From contig CM070548.1 in assembly GCA_036346405.1 (NCBI GenBank), forward strand, positions 52,916,279 through 52,980,278: DNA of 64,000 nucleotides, written 5' to 3'. The translations under genes and the position numbers were made by a program. The DNA is from Phyllostachys edulis (Eukaryota > Streptophyta > Magnoliopsida > Poales > Poaceae). The notes under the pieces are model-generated. The model was not told where the DNA came from. It ran no database searches and was given only the letters and a program-made list of their open reading frames with translations. This document shows positions 33,035-43,483 of the stretch, one piece after another (the stretch's first letter is position 1; each line of letters opens with the position of its first letter).

Positions 33035-34737
33035 TAAAGCCAATGTCGTTGCAGATGCTTTAAGCCGTAAAATATGGTTAGAGTTAATAAAGGATTATAA
33101 TTTTGGAATCCACTACCTTCCTGGTAAAGCCAATGTCGTTGCAGATGCTTTAAGCCGTAAGAGCTACTGCAATGCTTTGGAAGTAAAAGAGATTTGTTCT
33201 GAACTTCAAGAGGAATTTCAGAAGCTAAAGCTAGAAGTTGTATCCAAAGGATTTGTGGCCAGTCTAGAGGTACAGTCTACTTTGGAGAAGCAGATTCAAG
33301 AAGCTCAACCAAAGGATCCCGTGTTTTTGGACATCAAGCTCACAATGGCAGAAGGAAAATTCAAAGACTTCACCAAAGATGATCAAGATATACTATGGAT
33401 CAATTGACGTATCTGTGTGCCAGATATTGATGGTTTGAGACAGCTGATCTTGAAGGAAGCCCATGACTCAAAGTATTCGATTCACCCTAGTAGTACTAAG
33501 ATGTATCAGGATGTTAAGAACAAATTTTGGTGGCCAAATTTAAGGTAGGAAGTCACATAGGTCGTTGCCTTTTGCGACATATGTCAAAAAGTAAAAGCAG
33601 AACATCAAAAGCCAGCAGGTCTGTTGCAACCCCTGAAGATTTCAGAGTGGAAATGGGAAGAGATCGGAATGGATTTCATTACCAGTTTACCCAAGACTCA
33701 ATCGGGTTACGATTCGATTTGGGTAATAGTCAATCGTTTTACTAAAATTGCCCATTTCATGCCAGTCAAAACCACTTACTCAGGAGATCGCCTTGCAGAG
33801 TTATATATGTCAAGAATTGTCAGTTTGCATGGTGTGCCTAAGAAGATAGTGTCAGATCGAGGATCTCAGTTCATCTCTCATTTCTGGCAAAGTTTGCATG
33901 AAAACTTAGGAACTTATCTGAATTTCAGTACTGCTTATCATCCTCAGACAGATGGACAGACTGAAAGAGTTAATCAAATATTGAAAGATGTGTTGAGAGC
34001 ATGTGCTTTAGCTAATGCCACCAGTTGGGACAAGAGTTTGCCGTATGCAGAATTCTCATACAACAACAGTTATCAAGCCAGTTTACAAATGTCACCATTT
34101 GAAGCTTTGTATGGTCATGCCTGCAGAACTCCTTTGAATTGGTCAGAAATAGCTAAACATTTGGTATTCGGGCCAGATATTATTCAAGAAGCAGAAGAAC
34201 AAGTGTCTATGATCAGAGAAAGATTAAAGATAGCTCAATCAAGACAAAAGAGTTATGCTGATAACCGTCATCGTGATCTCAGTTTTGAGCCAGAAGATTT
34301 TGTTTATCTTCGAGTTACTCCACTCAGAGGTGTAAAAAGGTTTCAAGCCAAAGGGAAGCTTGCCCCTAGGTATGTTGGTCCGTTCAAGATTTTGGATCGC
34401 CGTGGAGAAGTAGCTTATCAGTTGGAGTTGCCACAGTCATTAGCAGGAGTACATGATGTCTTTCATGTCTCTCAGTTAAAGAAGTGTCTTCGTGTGCTAG
34501 AAGAACAAGCCCCATTGGAATCAATTCAGTTGAAGGGGGATCTCACTTACAAGGAGCAGCCAATCAAGATTTTGGATGTCGTAGAGCGTCGTACCAGAAG
34601 CAAGGCCGTTCATTTTTGCAAAGTTTAGTAGAGCAATCACTCAGAATGAGAAGCAACGTGGGAGCGTGAAGATGAGCTGAAAGCCGAGTTCCCTAGCCTT
34701 TTCTCTAGCTAGCCTGAATCTCGGGGTCGAGATTCCT
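33032..34737 (+). pseudogene. Tekay RNase H end, integrase and chromodomain region
   Basis: It opens with a duplicated 39 bp piece of the RNase H end (33032-33070 and 33122-33160, GKANVVADALSRK), then WLELIKDYNFGIHYLPGKAN. The integrase zinc finger follows with a stop at 33405. A long open frame (33624-34628) encodes the integrase core (FITSLPKTQSGYDSIWVIVN, SDRGSQFISHFW, AYHPQTDGQTERVNQILKD) and the C-terminal GPF..., VFHVSQLKKC part. The chromodomain-like end (ERRTRSKAVHFCKV, then WEREDELKAEFPSLFSS after in-frame stops at 34625-34630 and 34647) fits a Tekay chromovirus, whose chromodomain targets insertion to heterochromatin. The core itself is unusually intact compared with its surroundings. 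Confidence 0.9.
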
Positions 34738-34752
34738 TTAAGGGGGGAGGCT
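34738..34752 (+). promoter_or_regulatory. Polypurine tract of the Tekay element
   Basis: TTAAGGGGGGAGGCT lies immediately before the 3' LTR. Confidence 0.75.
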
Positions 34753-37700
34753 TATAACATCTCAATTTTCCGAGCTTTAAAAATCTTTTCTTTGGTTAGT
34801 AGTTGAAAATTCACCCTTTGGATTTTATTTGAATTTAATAACAAGCTTAACTTGAACTTTTAGTATCAAAACAATTTAATGCGAATAATCCCAACATCAA
34901 CTATTGTCAAAACTATTTTATTTGGATTCTATGTGCTTAGATATATTTTCTAGAATTTTTCCAAATTCATTAGCTATTTTCTAATTGCTATTTGAATTCT
35001 CAGTATTTTCTAAATTAGAAAAAACCATATAAAATCTTGAATAAATTCCCGCGCATGGCCCGCTTTGTGACCCATTCGCACGTGTTCGCTCGGCCCAACC
35101 AGCCCGCCTCACCCGCGCGTGTTCGCATTCGCGTCTGCTGACACGTGGGTCTATGCCTTGGTTTCTCTAACTGGTGGGTCCACCACTTTGTCGTCCTCCT
35201 CGCGTCTTCTTCTCCGTGCGAGCGTCGCCACATCCGCCATTGATCCTCTCAAAGCTTCGTCCGACAATAGTTGTTGCGGCCCGGTTTCTTTGCGCCGACC
35301 CCACCAATCTTTATCCCTATCTTCCCCGCATCTTTTCAGATCAAAATCGTACCCGAATTCGATTCTATCTCCGAGTTCTTCGCGAGTTTATCTCGGACTC
35401 TTTAGAACTCTGCCGCCAATACGCCACCCCGTGCCGCTCGGACCCTATAAAAGGCGCCCCCGTGTTCGCATTGTTGGCCGCACCACGAACCCTGGATTAA
35501 TTCCACCCCAATCACTCTAGCAACGCTGCAATTTGAGATTAAGAATTCGGTCACCGAAACTCTAAAAACTTCAATTCCTCCACCACCAGTGATGCTTTGC
35601 CTCCGTGGACCACGCCGCCAACTTCCTCATCGCAAGAGCATCCTCGTGCACCTCTCTGTGACACCGTAGCGCCTTTGGTGTTCATCGCCGACAAAACCGA
35701 GCTTCGTTCTCCGCTCTGACCGTGATTCCAGCCTACTCTGCGCTCTCCAGTACCAACTCGGGTATTGTCAGGTGCGCAATAGTGAGAGCTATCCAATGCA
35801 TGCACTCACCATCACCGCCGTGCCCCGAATCGTCGTTGCCGCTGACGACCATGTGCGTCACCGCCAATCTGATGTCATCAGATGATGTGTCATCAACATG
35901 TGTCGTTGAGTCAGCATCTTTGCTGATGTGTCGCGTGCGTGGCAGTAGATCAGCACCATTAATTTCGAAAATCTTAGGGTTGACGTCATGCTGGCGCCAT
36001 AATCCGATTTTTCCTTTGGAAAATAATTCGGAAATTACAATAAATCCTAATTAGGGTATTTTCTTTAGATTTAAACTTCCAAAGGCCATATCTTTGGCAT
36101 CCGAACTCCAATTGAGCCCATTCAAATTTCTAAATTCATATAAATTTGAGATAAATTTATCTAAGATTTTTATTTAATTTTTAGAGTTTGTTTTCTCTCT
36201 GTTATTTATTTATTTATTTATTTGCTTCGTTTGCGAGTGGACGTTGATACTTCGGGGAACTTTGAAGAAGAAGGAGTGCCTCAAGATCAATACCAGTACC
36301 TAGATCTATTCCAAGGCAAGTTATACCTTTGATCATATTGAACCTAGTTTTTAAAAGTTACTTTGTTTCAGATTATTGCATTTACTTTAAGTATTTATTT
36401 AAATGCTTTTGGGTGTAGTTATTAATCCTAGTTGTTATATCCACCTTGTCTATTGTTGTGTCATAATATTTTGTCACCCTAGATTGATTCATTATTTAGT
36501 TGGTATTATCGTAACACCAATGTGGGTTGGTTAGATACAGTTAGTTTGCTTAGTTATGTCACAAGTCATCATTTCATGTGAGTTGCAAATATAAATCTGA
36601 CTAAGTAATTATGGAACTATGTGATAAAATTGTGTGTACTATGTGCTATTACTCATTGATGGCATGTGTTGCACTTAACCAACTGGGTGGTAAAGGATTT
36701 AGACTGAGGCAAGTGGTGGATACTGTGTGACATGGTGGCTGTGTGAATGGGAATGATAATCTGTGTGGCATGGTTAGAATTTGGAAGTCTTGACTTGGTC
36801 AATTAAGGACTTAACTTTGTGTGCCACTGAACTGAGTCTTACTGTACGACCATATGCCTGATGGGACGGGCCTAACTTAGTAAGTTACAGAGTCTTGACA
36901 TTGATTACTCAAGTAGTAGGTTAGGCTGTGTGGAAGGGTGAGGGTGTGCACTACCAGGTAGTCGCATCATGGGGTGGTTCATCGTTTTTCTATCCAACGG
37001 TGTGTGTTATGCCAAAGCACTGTGTTTGGGTTGGTACGACGATAAAGCACACTGGGAGTGTCAATGTTTGAGATGAAGTTTCTGAAATGTTTTGTTATGA
37101 TTAGTGCTAGCCACACTAGTTATATCGTGTGGGTAAAGTGTAGAAACTCTGCAGAGTATTAAATTAATCTATTCGAATAACCGCATCCGCGGTCATGGAC
37201 ATGCTCGAGGAATTCACACTAGGGGTAGTTTTCATAAAACATTTGGGAAAGGAGCTGTGTGATCTAAGTCATATGGCTATGTGAATAACTTGTTTAAACT
37301 TTGTGTTCTTTGTTAAAACAACTGATAAAATTAATATTGTTTATTTGTTTTACTTCATGTTTTAATCTATTATTCATATTCAATTGCAAATGTTGCATTT
37401 CTGCAAAAAAAATCACAAAAGCCATTCCTTTGGAATAAGCTATCATCTATAAATTGCATTCTATGGTATGACTTGTGAGTACGGTTGTGTACTCATGCTT
37501 GCTATAATCAATCAACAGAAGTGGAGGAGTCTTCGCCTGCTTTCGAGGAGGAGTTTTACGAAGGTGTTGATCGTTAGGATCTTGATCCTAGTCTGTTGCT
37601 TATGGCGAATTGATGGGATTCCGCTGAAGTTTAGTTTTGTTCCGCTATTACTTATTTCTTTAGTGTCAGCCATGCGTGGCTTAATAAATGTAAACTTGAC

Positions 37701-37864
37701 TATAAGGTGAAAACAGTTATTTGTTAATCAAATTACTCGCTTATGCTATTATTTCGTCTTGTGTGGATCGATATTCATCTATGTTGACACTGTGTGCACT
37801 AGCATGATCCTGGACTAGTGCATTATACACAGAGGGTCCAGAATTGCATTTTTGGGTCCCGACA
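34753..37864 (+). repeat. 3' LTR of the Tekay element
   Basis: It starts TATAACATCTC (the first dinucleotide is TA where TG is expected) and ends TCCCGACA. TATAAAAGG at about 35448-35456 corresponds to the promoter of the 5' LTR. It contains a 1,024 bp block (36607-37630) absent from the 5' LTR. Confidence 0.85.
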
Positions 37865-38878
37865 TGTGTAGTGTCGTCGTACATGGCCTTTGAAGTTAGT
37901 CTGCTATGCACATTCAGAGGGCGTTGACCAGATTGATGCGCACAGTTGTATGGAAGGGATTTCTGGACACGTCTCCTCAGTCAGTTTTGCGTAGCGACAT
38001 GACCCAACGAGTCTCCTCAGGGCCGCTGCCTCGTGGACGCGAATTTTCTTCAACTGGATTACAATTCAGTCACGTACGCAACGCCGGCTTGGCATATAAG
38101 TACTACCCCTTCCACACCGGATTCTCCTGTATCCAGACTTCAACAAAATCTCGCTCAGATGGACAAGCACTGGGAGGAGATCCACGAAATACAAAGGGAG
38201 TATGTGGCCCAAGAGGAACAAAAGGAGCGTGCCAGGAGGCTGCCTCCCCGCAATGATGTCACCCCCCGTAGCAGCAACCCCTATCAGAATATCCCAACCG
38301 AGCATTCACCGCAACACCCGCCCGAGGGGGAGACGCCGCCCCTCTGGTGGTACAGGGACAGATACAAGTTCTTGAAGTCCAAGCACCGGCTCAGCCTAGG
38401 CATGCGTTACTGGGGTTGCACGAACTACTCCTGCGACTATCCCGACCGCCGTTGGGAATAAGCCACTATTGGCAGCCGGTAAGGACAGGTAGCAATATGT
38501 TCCCCTACCATTTCTCTTTGAAAGTCCGCACTAACAACCTCTCCCGTCTACCTGTAGTGCTCGGATCCGCTATGTGGCTACCGCAAGTGGATCGACCTAG
38601 AGATCCACCCACATGACCAGTGGACTCTCGACTGCGAGGAGTGGGATGCCAACAGGGACCGTGAGAGGAGGGAGGAGGAGTGTCACATCGAAGAGCACAA
38701 CCAGTGCATCCGGCAGGAGACGTAGGCCCATCTCGAGGCGTGCAGGCGCTGGGAGCGTGAGGCTCGTGAGAGGGAGCATGAGAAAAAGAGGGAAATGGCG
38801 GCTAAGGCCAAGGCGGCCGGCGAGGAGTACAACGCTGAGCTCGCAAGGAAGAGCAAATGGCCCCGGTCCATGCAGTAG
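37865..38878 (+). pseudogene. 3' portion of the second gene of the Mutator-like element (coiled coil and zinc finger)
   Basis: The frame from about 38033 gives MDANFLQLDYNSVTYATPAW, a Glu/Arg-rich helix (MDKHWEEIHEIQREYVAQEE) and then YRDRYKFLKSKHRLSLGMRY followed by WGCTNYSCDY. After an intron (about 38470-38556) come CSDPLCGYRKWIDLEIHPHD and a long charged coiled coil ending at TAG 38876-38878. I recognise the pattern 'GMRYWGC...C...LC..RKWID' from grass proteins with a GRF-like zinc finger. The usual first Cys pair of that finger reads WWYRD here, so the metal site is incomplete. In-frame TAG at 38723 also breaks it. It is the continuation of the gene begun at 19629. Confidence 0.6.
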
Positions 38879-39357
38879 TCCGACCCTCTTCGTCCATATG
38901 TGCCATGTATTTCTAATTCTCTAAAGGTATGTGTGTATCGTCCTTGGTTCGTTAGCCTGCTTGCCATGTAACCCCTTGTCAGATCAACTGTCATGTTATC
39001 GTTGCGCAATTTCTCTAAAGTTCTCCACCGTGTATGAATTTTCTGGTGCATCGCAATATCATTTACCTTCATACTTACGAATCATTGCTACATCTATCGT
39101 CCTCACAAAATTCTTCAGAAATTTAGCGCACTAACATATGACGATCACAAAATGATATTACGAGTTTGACAAATTTTGTACCCTTGAGATTCTACGAAAA
39201 TCACAAATGGACCAACCAACCTTGTCACCACCCTTTTATTTCAAAAAAAAAACATCCTACAATAGGATTTGCTAAATGTATTACCTACAAAATGTAACAT
39301 TTATTCCCACACAATTATTCCAATCGGATTAATTAAATAGTACAGCTACTACTTAAA
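38879..39357. other. 3' flank of the second gene
   Basis: AT-rich sequence between the gene end and the right palindrome cluster. No further gene is seen. Confidence 0.5.
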
Positions 39358-39528
39358 ATCGCCCAATGGTTGGGCGACTTGTTATAAGTCACTCAACTAC
39401 TAGGCGACATAGTCAAGTCGCTCAACCACTTGGCGACTCCAATGCTTGTCGCTCTGTCATTGGGCGACTATGTCCAGTCGCCCAATGGTTGGGTGACTAG
39501 GAATAAGTCGCCCAACGGTACGGCGACT
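39358..39528. repeat. Palindromic repeat cluster, right
   Basis: Five to seven copies of the unit around GTCGCCCAATGGTTGGGTGAC, close to the right terminal repeat, mirroring the left cluster. Confidence 0.8.
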
Positions 39529-39529
39529 G

Positions 39530-39615
39530 ATGAATATTTCTGACAAAAAAATAAGTTAGTGTTATTTCTATAATTCTGAATAAAAAATAGATTATTAAAA
39601 AAATCAACGCCTGGA
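39530..39615 (-). repeat. Right terminal inverted repeat and target duplication of the Mutator-like element
   Basis: The reverse complement of 39530-39605 matches the left end. AACGCCTGGA (39606-39615) differs by one base from the left duplication. Confidence 0.8.
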
Positions 39616-39673
39616 TATGAATATTCGTGGTTTTGAATTCTCTTCCAGTAGCTCACGTGTGGTGTGTTGCTAC

Positions 39674-40814
39674 TAGGGGTGAAAACGGATCGAATAGTTT
39701 TCGACCGATCCGAATAGAAACGGATTCGGATTATCTTGGATCGGATTTTTCTTGGATAATTTTCGGATCAGAAATGAATTCGGATTTTTTTTGTCAGAAA
39801 CGGAAACGAATACGGTAGGCATGCTATCCGACGGATACATATACGAACACGGATTATCTGGATAAGACGAAGTCCAGATATTCGGATTTTGGCCCAAAAG
39901 AGAAAAGGAGATTTTAATTGATTTCAAAAAATGCAACAAATCAAATAGCCTTTTAGAACATAGCAAATAGAGTTTAAAAGTTCTAGAAAAATCACAAAAA
40001 TCCTTGAATTATTTTGAACTTAATAAAATTAATTGCAACTTAAAGTTGGTTTTATTTTTGCACATAAATTATTTTTAATTTTTAAAAATAGGAAAAACCT
40101 TTTAAAATCCAAAAATTCAAAAAATTAATTAAATTTTCCTTTTTCACTTTAAATCCAATAAAATCCCAGAAAACTCAATAAATTTTATTTTGATATGGAA
40201 AACTAGAAAATTAAATAATTGACTTTATTTTATTATTTTTTCTTTTTAACCGTAAAACTCTTTTAAATCTCGTAAAATCCAATAAAATAATAACTTTATT
40301 AATTTTATTTTTGGTAACATACTTTGGGATGTTACAGTCATATGCATATAGATTAACTATCCAGCCTAATCAATGTTTGCGTGAACTAAGTTTTATGTAT
40401 GTGATTAACTAAGTGTAAATTCGTGATTACTTGTGGCTTTGTGAATTATAACTTATAAGCTAAATACGGTAAATTAAGTGTTATGTTTGTGATGAACTAG
40501 TTAATGCAGCTTTCTAGTGCCAATAATATGTATGGTTACTGAAAATATGAATAATTCATGAATGTTTGCATCAAATAAACTAGTTATATGTTTTCGTTAA
40601 TTTCTGACATACAATTTAAGAGGTTTTTATGTTTCGAAAAATATCTGCAACCGTATTCGTTTCGATTCGTATTCGCTCGTATTCGTATTCAATATTATTT
40701 GTATCCGTATTCGTATCCGAGATATTCATATTCGTATCCAAATTCGAGAAAAAAATATAAAAACAAATATAGCATAAGCATTATCTGTCCATATCCAATC
40801 CATTTTCACCCCTA
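39674..40814. mobile_element. Non-autonomous hAT element, 1.14 kb
   Basis: It begins TAGGGGTGAAAACGGATC and ends with the inverse GATTGGATATG...CCATTTTCACCCCTA. GTTGCTAC stands on both sides (39666-39673 and 40815-40822), a perfect 8 bp target duplication as made by hAT transposases. Subterminal CGGATTCGGAT and ATTCGTATCCG-type words occur at both ends. The AT-rich interior has no coding. GGGATGTTACA near 40329 resembles the reverse of a Tekay LTR start and may be a piece of one. Confidence 0.9.
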
Positions 40815-40822
40815 GTTGCTAC

Positions 40823-41231
40823 TCCTGGTAAAGCCTGGCACCTCAAAGTTTCTGCTTCTTTTCCATCATCAGCTAATAACATAATCAAACCATGTACAGG
40901 ATCGAACAAATTAAAGATAGCACATAAAAAGCTCGATAAACTAAAAGGGGAATAAGAGCGATAAGATCAGACATAAGCAGCAGGAGCAGCATGCGGCGCT
41001 CCCTAAACAACAAGCAGCTCTTCTTTTAATAGATTTTCACATAAGTTAAGCAAGTTTCCGGTCGGTTGTTGAACCCGGAACGGAAACTGAACTGAACTTG
41101 AAAAAGTAACTCTGAAAACCGAATCAAAAACAGAGTGTGACTCTTTATCAGAACTACCGAAAACAGAAAGCTAACATAAACTATAAGATTAAAACTAACA
41201 GCAGCCAGAGAGCCGGAGACGGCGACCATGC
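40823..41231 (-). other. 3' flank of the F-box/MYND gene
   Basis: Unique, non-repetitive sequence downstream of the stop codon. It probably contains the 3' untranslated region. No convincing AATAAA could be fixed by eye. Confidence 0.4.
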
Positions 41232-42586
41232 TCATGGCATCGCCATATCGACGGCCGCCGCCGCATCGGCGTTGGCGTTGGCATGGGCTGCGGCGAGCCA
41301 CTGTTCGGTGGGGGTGCACTCGTTCTTGTGCGCCGTCTTCCAGTGCAGCGCCTGGCACGTGCGGGAGCAGTAGCCGACGGCGCCGCACACGGAGCACCGA
41401 CGGAACTCGTGCTGCCGCGTCTCGGGCCGCCCGCAGGCGGGCTGCGAGCACAGCTGCAGCGCGTGGCCTTCGGCCTCCCCCACCGGCCGCGACGCGAACC
41501 ACTCGACCAGGAACGCGTTGGCCGCGTGCGCCCTGCGACCGGCGGCCGCGGCCATGTGGCATCCGAAGTCGCTGAGCAGGCACATGTGCGGCTTGCCCCC
41601 GCCGCGGAGGCCCAGGGCCCCGGCCAGCGCGGACCCGGCGAAGGCGGCGCACATCTCGCGGAAGTTGGCCTGGATGAGGAGACGCCGGCCGTCCGAGACG
41701 GAGCGGCGGACGCCGTAGCCGTCCGAGACGCAGTGGCCCAGCTCGCGGAGCGCATCGGTGCAGCCGCGCGCCGCGGCGCACGCGCAGAGCTGGGCGCCAT
41801 CGCGCAGGTTGCGGTCGACCTTGGAGCGGCCGCTGCCGTTGAACTGGATGATGGCCAGCGAGTAGAGCGCCTCCGCGTGGCCGCGCAGCGCCGCCATCCC
41901 CATCAGCTCCGATCCCGACCGGCGGCCTCCCAGGCAGTAGAACCGGATCTGCAGCGGGGGACAAACACGAACAGAGACGTCAGCACGATCGTCAAATGCG
42001 AATGCGCGAAGGAATTAATCGACAAGAAACGTTTCTGTGGGGGATGTACCATGCCGAGAAGGTAGGAGGCGTCGAGGTTGCCCGCGCAGGAGCAGCGGTG
42101 GAGGAAGCGGTGCGCGTCGTAGGACCAGTCCTTGGCGCGCACGGCGATGCACCACGGCGACGCCCGCGCGAGCACCAGCCTGTGCTGCCCCAGCTCCCTG
42201 AATCTCTTGCACCTGCAATCCCAAACAAAACAATAATACTCCCCGTCAAAAACTCATCCCCCAAATTAAGACTGGATCGATTTCTTCCACCACACCACCA
42301 CGCACCCATGACCCACCCAAGAAACAAAACAGGAGACACGACCGAGGAACCAAACCAAACCAAAACCAAACCGGCGGCGGACTTACGTGAGCATGGCGGC
42401 AGCGAGGTCAGCCGTCGAGTTCGCGGTGGCCGCCACGTCGGCGAGGATGGACAGGACCAGCTCGTACGGCAGCTCCTCGAACATTCCCGTGCCGCCGGCG
42501 CCGGGCACCGTCACCTCCATGTAGCCTTCCGTCCTCCGCCTCTTCGCCCCGCTCTCGCCCTCCTCCACCTCCGCCTCCCCCTGCAT
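41232..42586 (-). CDS. F-box protein with MYND zinc finger (At1g67340-like)
   Basis: Three exons, 42586-42387, 42212-42050 and 41948-41232, join in frame through GTAAGT...GCAG and GTACAT...GCAG introns and encode 359 residues ending VDMAMP. Residues ~35-75 are an F-box (MFEELPYELVLSILADV) that would bind SKP1 in an SCF ubiquitin ligase. Residues ~100-215 are Sel1/TPR-like (AHRFLHRCSCAGNLDASYLL; GHAEALYSLAIIQFNGSG; DALRELGHCVSDGYGVRRSV). Residues 288-332 are a MYND finger with C288, C293, C306, C309, C315, C319, H328 and C332. The substrate is unknown. The ATG at 42586 is the first in this frame after an upstream TAA near 42630. Between them TARRGVCFS resembles the N-terminus I recall for this family, so the usual start may be lost or lie on another exon. 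GC-rich codons and absence of stops show it is a real host gene. Confidence 0.93.
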
Positions 42587-42670
42587 CGAGAAGCACACGC
42601 CGCGCCTCGCCGCCGTGCGCCTCTGTTACCGGTGAGAGATCGAGACAGAGATAAGGGGCGAGAAAGTAGA

Positions 42671-42740
42671 GGAGGCGAGGTGGCGATATATAAGAAGTCG
42701 GGGGAGGAGGCGAGGTGGCGATATATAAGAAGTCGGGGAG
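42671..42740 (-). promoter_or_regulatory. Tandemly duplicated TATA-box segment of the F-box/MYND gene
   Basis: A 35 bp unit (42671-42705) containing TATATA is repeated at once (42706-42740), giving TATA elements at 42687-42692 and 42722-42727, about 100 and 136 bases upstream of the ATG. GAGGAGGCGAGG begins a third partial unit. Confidence 0.7.
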
Positions 42741-42829
42741 GAGGCGAGGAGTGGGGTGCCGTGGGGGTGTGGAGTTCACGGAAATGCCCCCCATCCGTGG
42801 CGCGCTAACGGGACGAGATCACGCCGTGA

Positions 42830-42851
42830 CGGTCAAAGGCGCGGTTGACCG
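42830..42851. promoter_or_regulatory. Inverted W-box pair
   Basis: CGGTCAA and TTGACCG form perfect 7 bp inverted arms around an 8 bp GC-rich centre, about 245 bases upstream of the F-box/MYND start. TTGAC(C/T) is the WRKY-factor core, so this is a plausible regulatory site. No expression evidence is available. Confidence 0.4.
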
Positions 42852-43119
42852 TTCTGGGATTTGGTTGGCCGGGTTGGCAAATGGCAATTGTTTTTTTTTC
42901 AGCCTTTTCCTCTGCCTGCTTTCGTACCATTCCTTGGTGGTTTGGCTTTCCTTTTGGGCTGCCAATCAAGTCAAGTGTACATGCTGCCCGGTTTTCGCAT
43001 GATCCTCCAGGTTCGGTTCCTTCGCATCGAATTCAGCGGTTTGTTCAAAAGGGACGTTTAATTGTCACCTAATGTTCTGGATCGCGGCATCGATCCTGGC
43101 AGCAGACGAGACGGACTTA

Positions 43120-43480
43120 GGGCGTGTTTACTTCATTACCGACCAATTTACCTGGCGCCAATAGCAGTATGGAGATCACCTACATCTTGTTTGGTTCGTT
43201 TCTTGAGCACTGCTGCTCGCCAGCCAGGTATCGCCAGCCAGTTGTTAAAAATGAACGCCTGAAGCTCCATGCCTGCCAAACAGCTCCATGTCTCCATCCA
43301 CACCGTTGTATCTTCGATCCGTCGGTCTATTTTTCATTTACTATTTTCAGACACAGGCTTCCAACCAAACAATTCATCTTTAGGTTTGTCTGACCATGCA
43401 AAAATCATTTACTTTTCAGGCTATCTTCAGGCACCAGTTTTTTCCAGCAATGAAACTCAGGTCTCAATCCAAACAAGCCC
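43120..43480. mobile_element. Tourist-like MITE 1
   Basis: The ends are GGGCGTGTTTACTTC and, inverted, GGGCTTGTTTGGATTG. TTA flanks both sides (43117-43119, 43481-43483), the PIF/Harbinger-type target duplication. No coding. Confidence 0.75.
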
Positions 43481-43483
43481 TTA

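Larger units (their letters stand above)
20007..37864 (+). mobile_element. Tekay/Del-type Ty3/gypsy element with nested insertions
   Basis: Two related LTRs (20007-22018 and 34753-37864) flank a tRNA-iMet primer-binding site, an accessory gene, gag, then RNase H, integrase and a chromodomain-like end. Protease and RT are missing, and their place is taken by a CACTA end and a retrotransposon-derivative dimer (23876-33034). The LTR size (about 3.1 kb), the LTR start TATAACATCTC (family consensus TGTAACATC) and the integrase C-terminus fit the Tekay/Del chromovirus lineage. The left LTR lacks about its first 230 bases, so the left junction is a deletion and no target duplication can be shown. 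Confidence 0.85.
15348..39605 (+). mobile_element. Two-gene Mutator-like element, interrupted by nested insertions
   Basis: The ends form a ~76 bp terminal inverted repeat. The left one reads AATAATCTATTTTTTATTCA from about 15360, and the reverse complement of 39530-39605 gives the same. The flanks carry AACACCTGGA (15338-15347) and AACGCCTGGA (39606-39615), a 10 bp target duplication with one difference, the length typical of Mutator-like elements. Without the Tekay insertion the element is about 6.4 kb. It holds a plant-mobile-domain gene, a second coiled-coil/zinc-finger gene and three clusters of palindromic repeats. No MURA/MuDR transposase was recognised, so it was either moved in trans or lost that gene. 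Confidence 0.8.

Noticed and set aside
39616..39673. Continuation of the hAT transposase after the Mutator-like element
   Set aside because: Only 58 bases remain before the next element and no conserved hAT residues could be read.
41026..41964. 312-codon minus-strand frame and 260-codon plus-strand frame over the F-box/MYND exon 3
   Set aside because: Both are GC-rich shadow frames; the MYND and Sel1-like residues lie in a different minus-strand frame that splices correctly.
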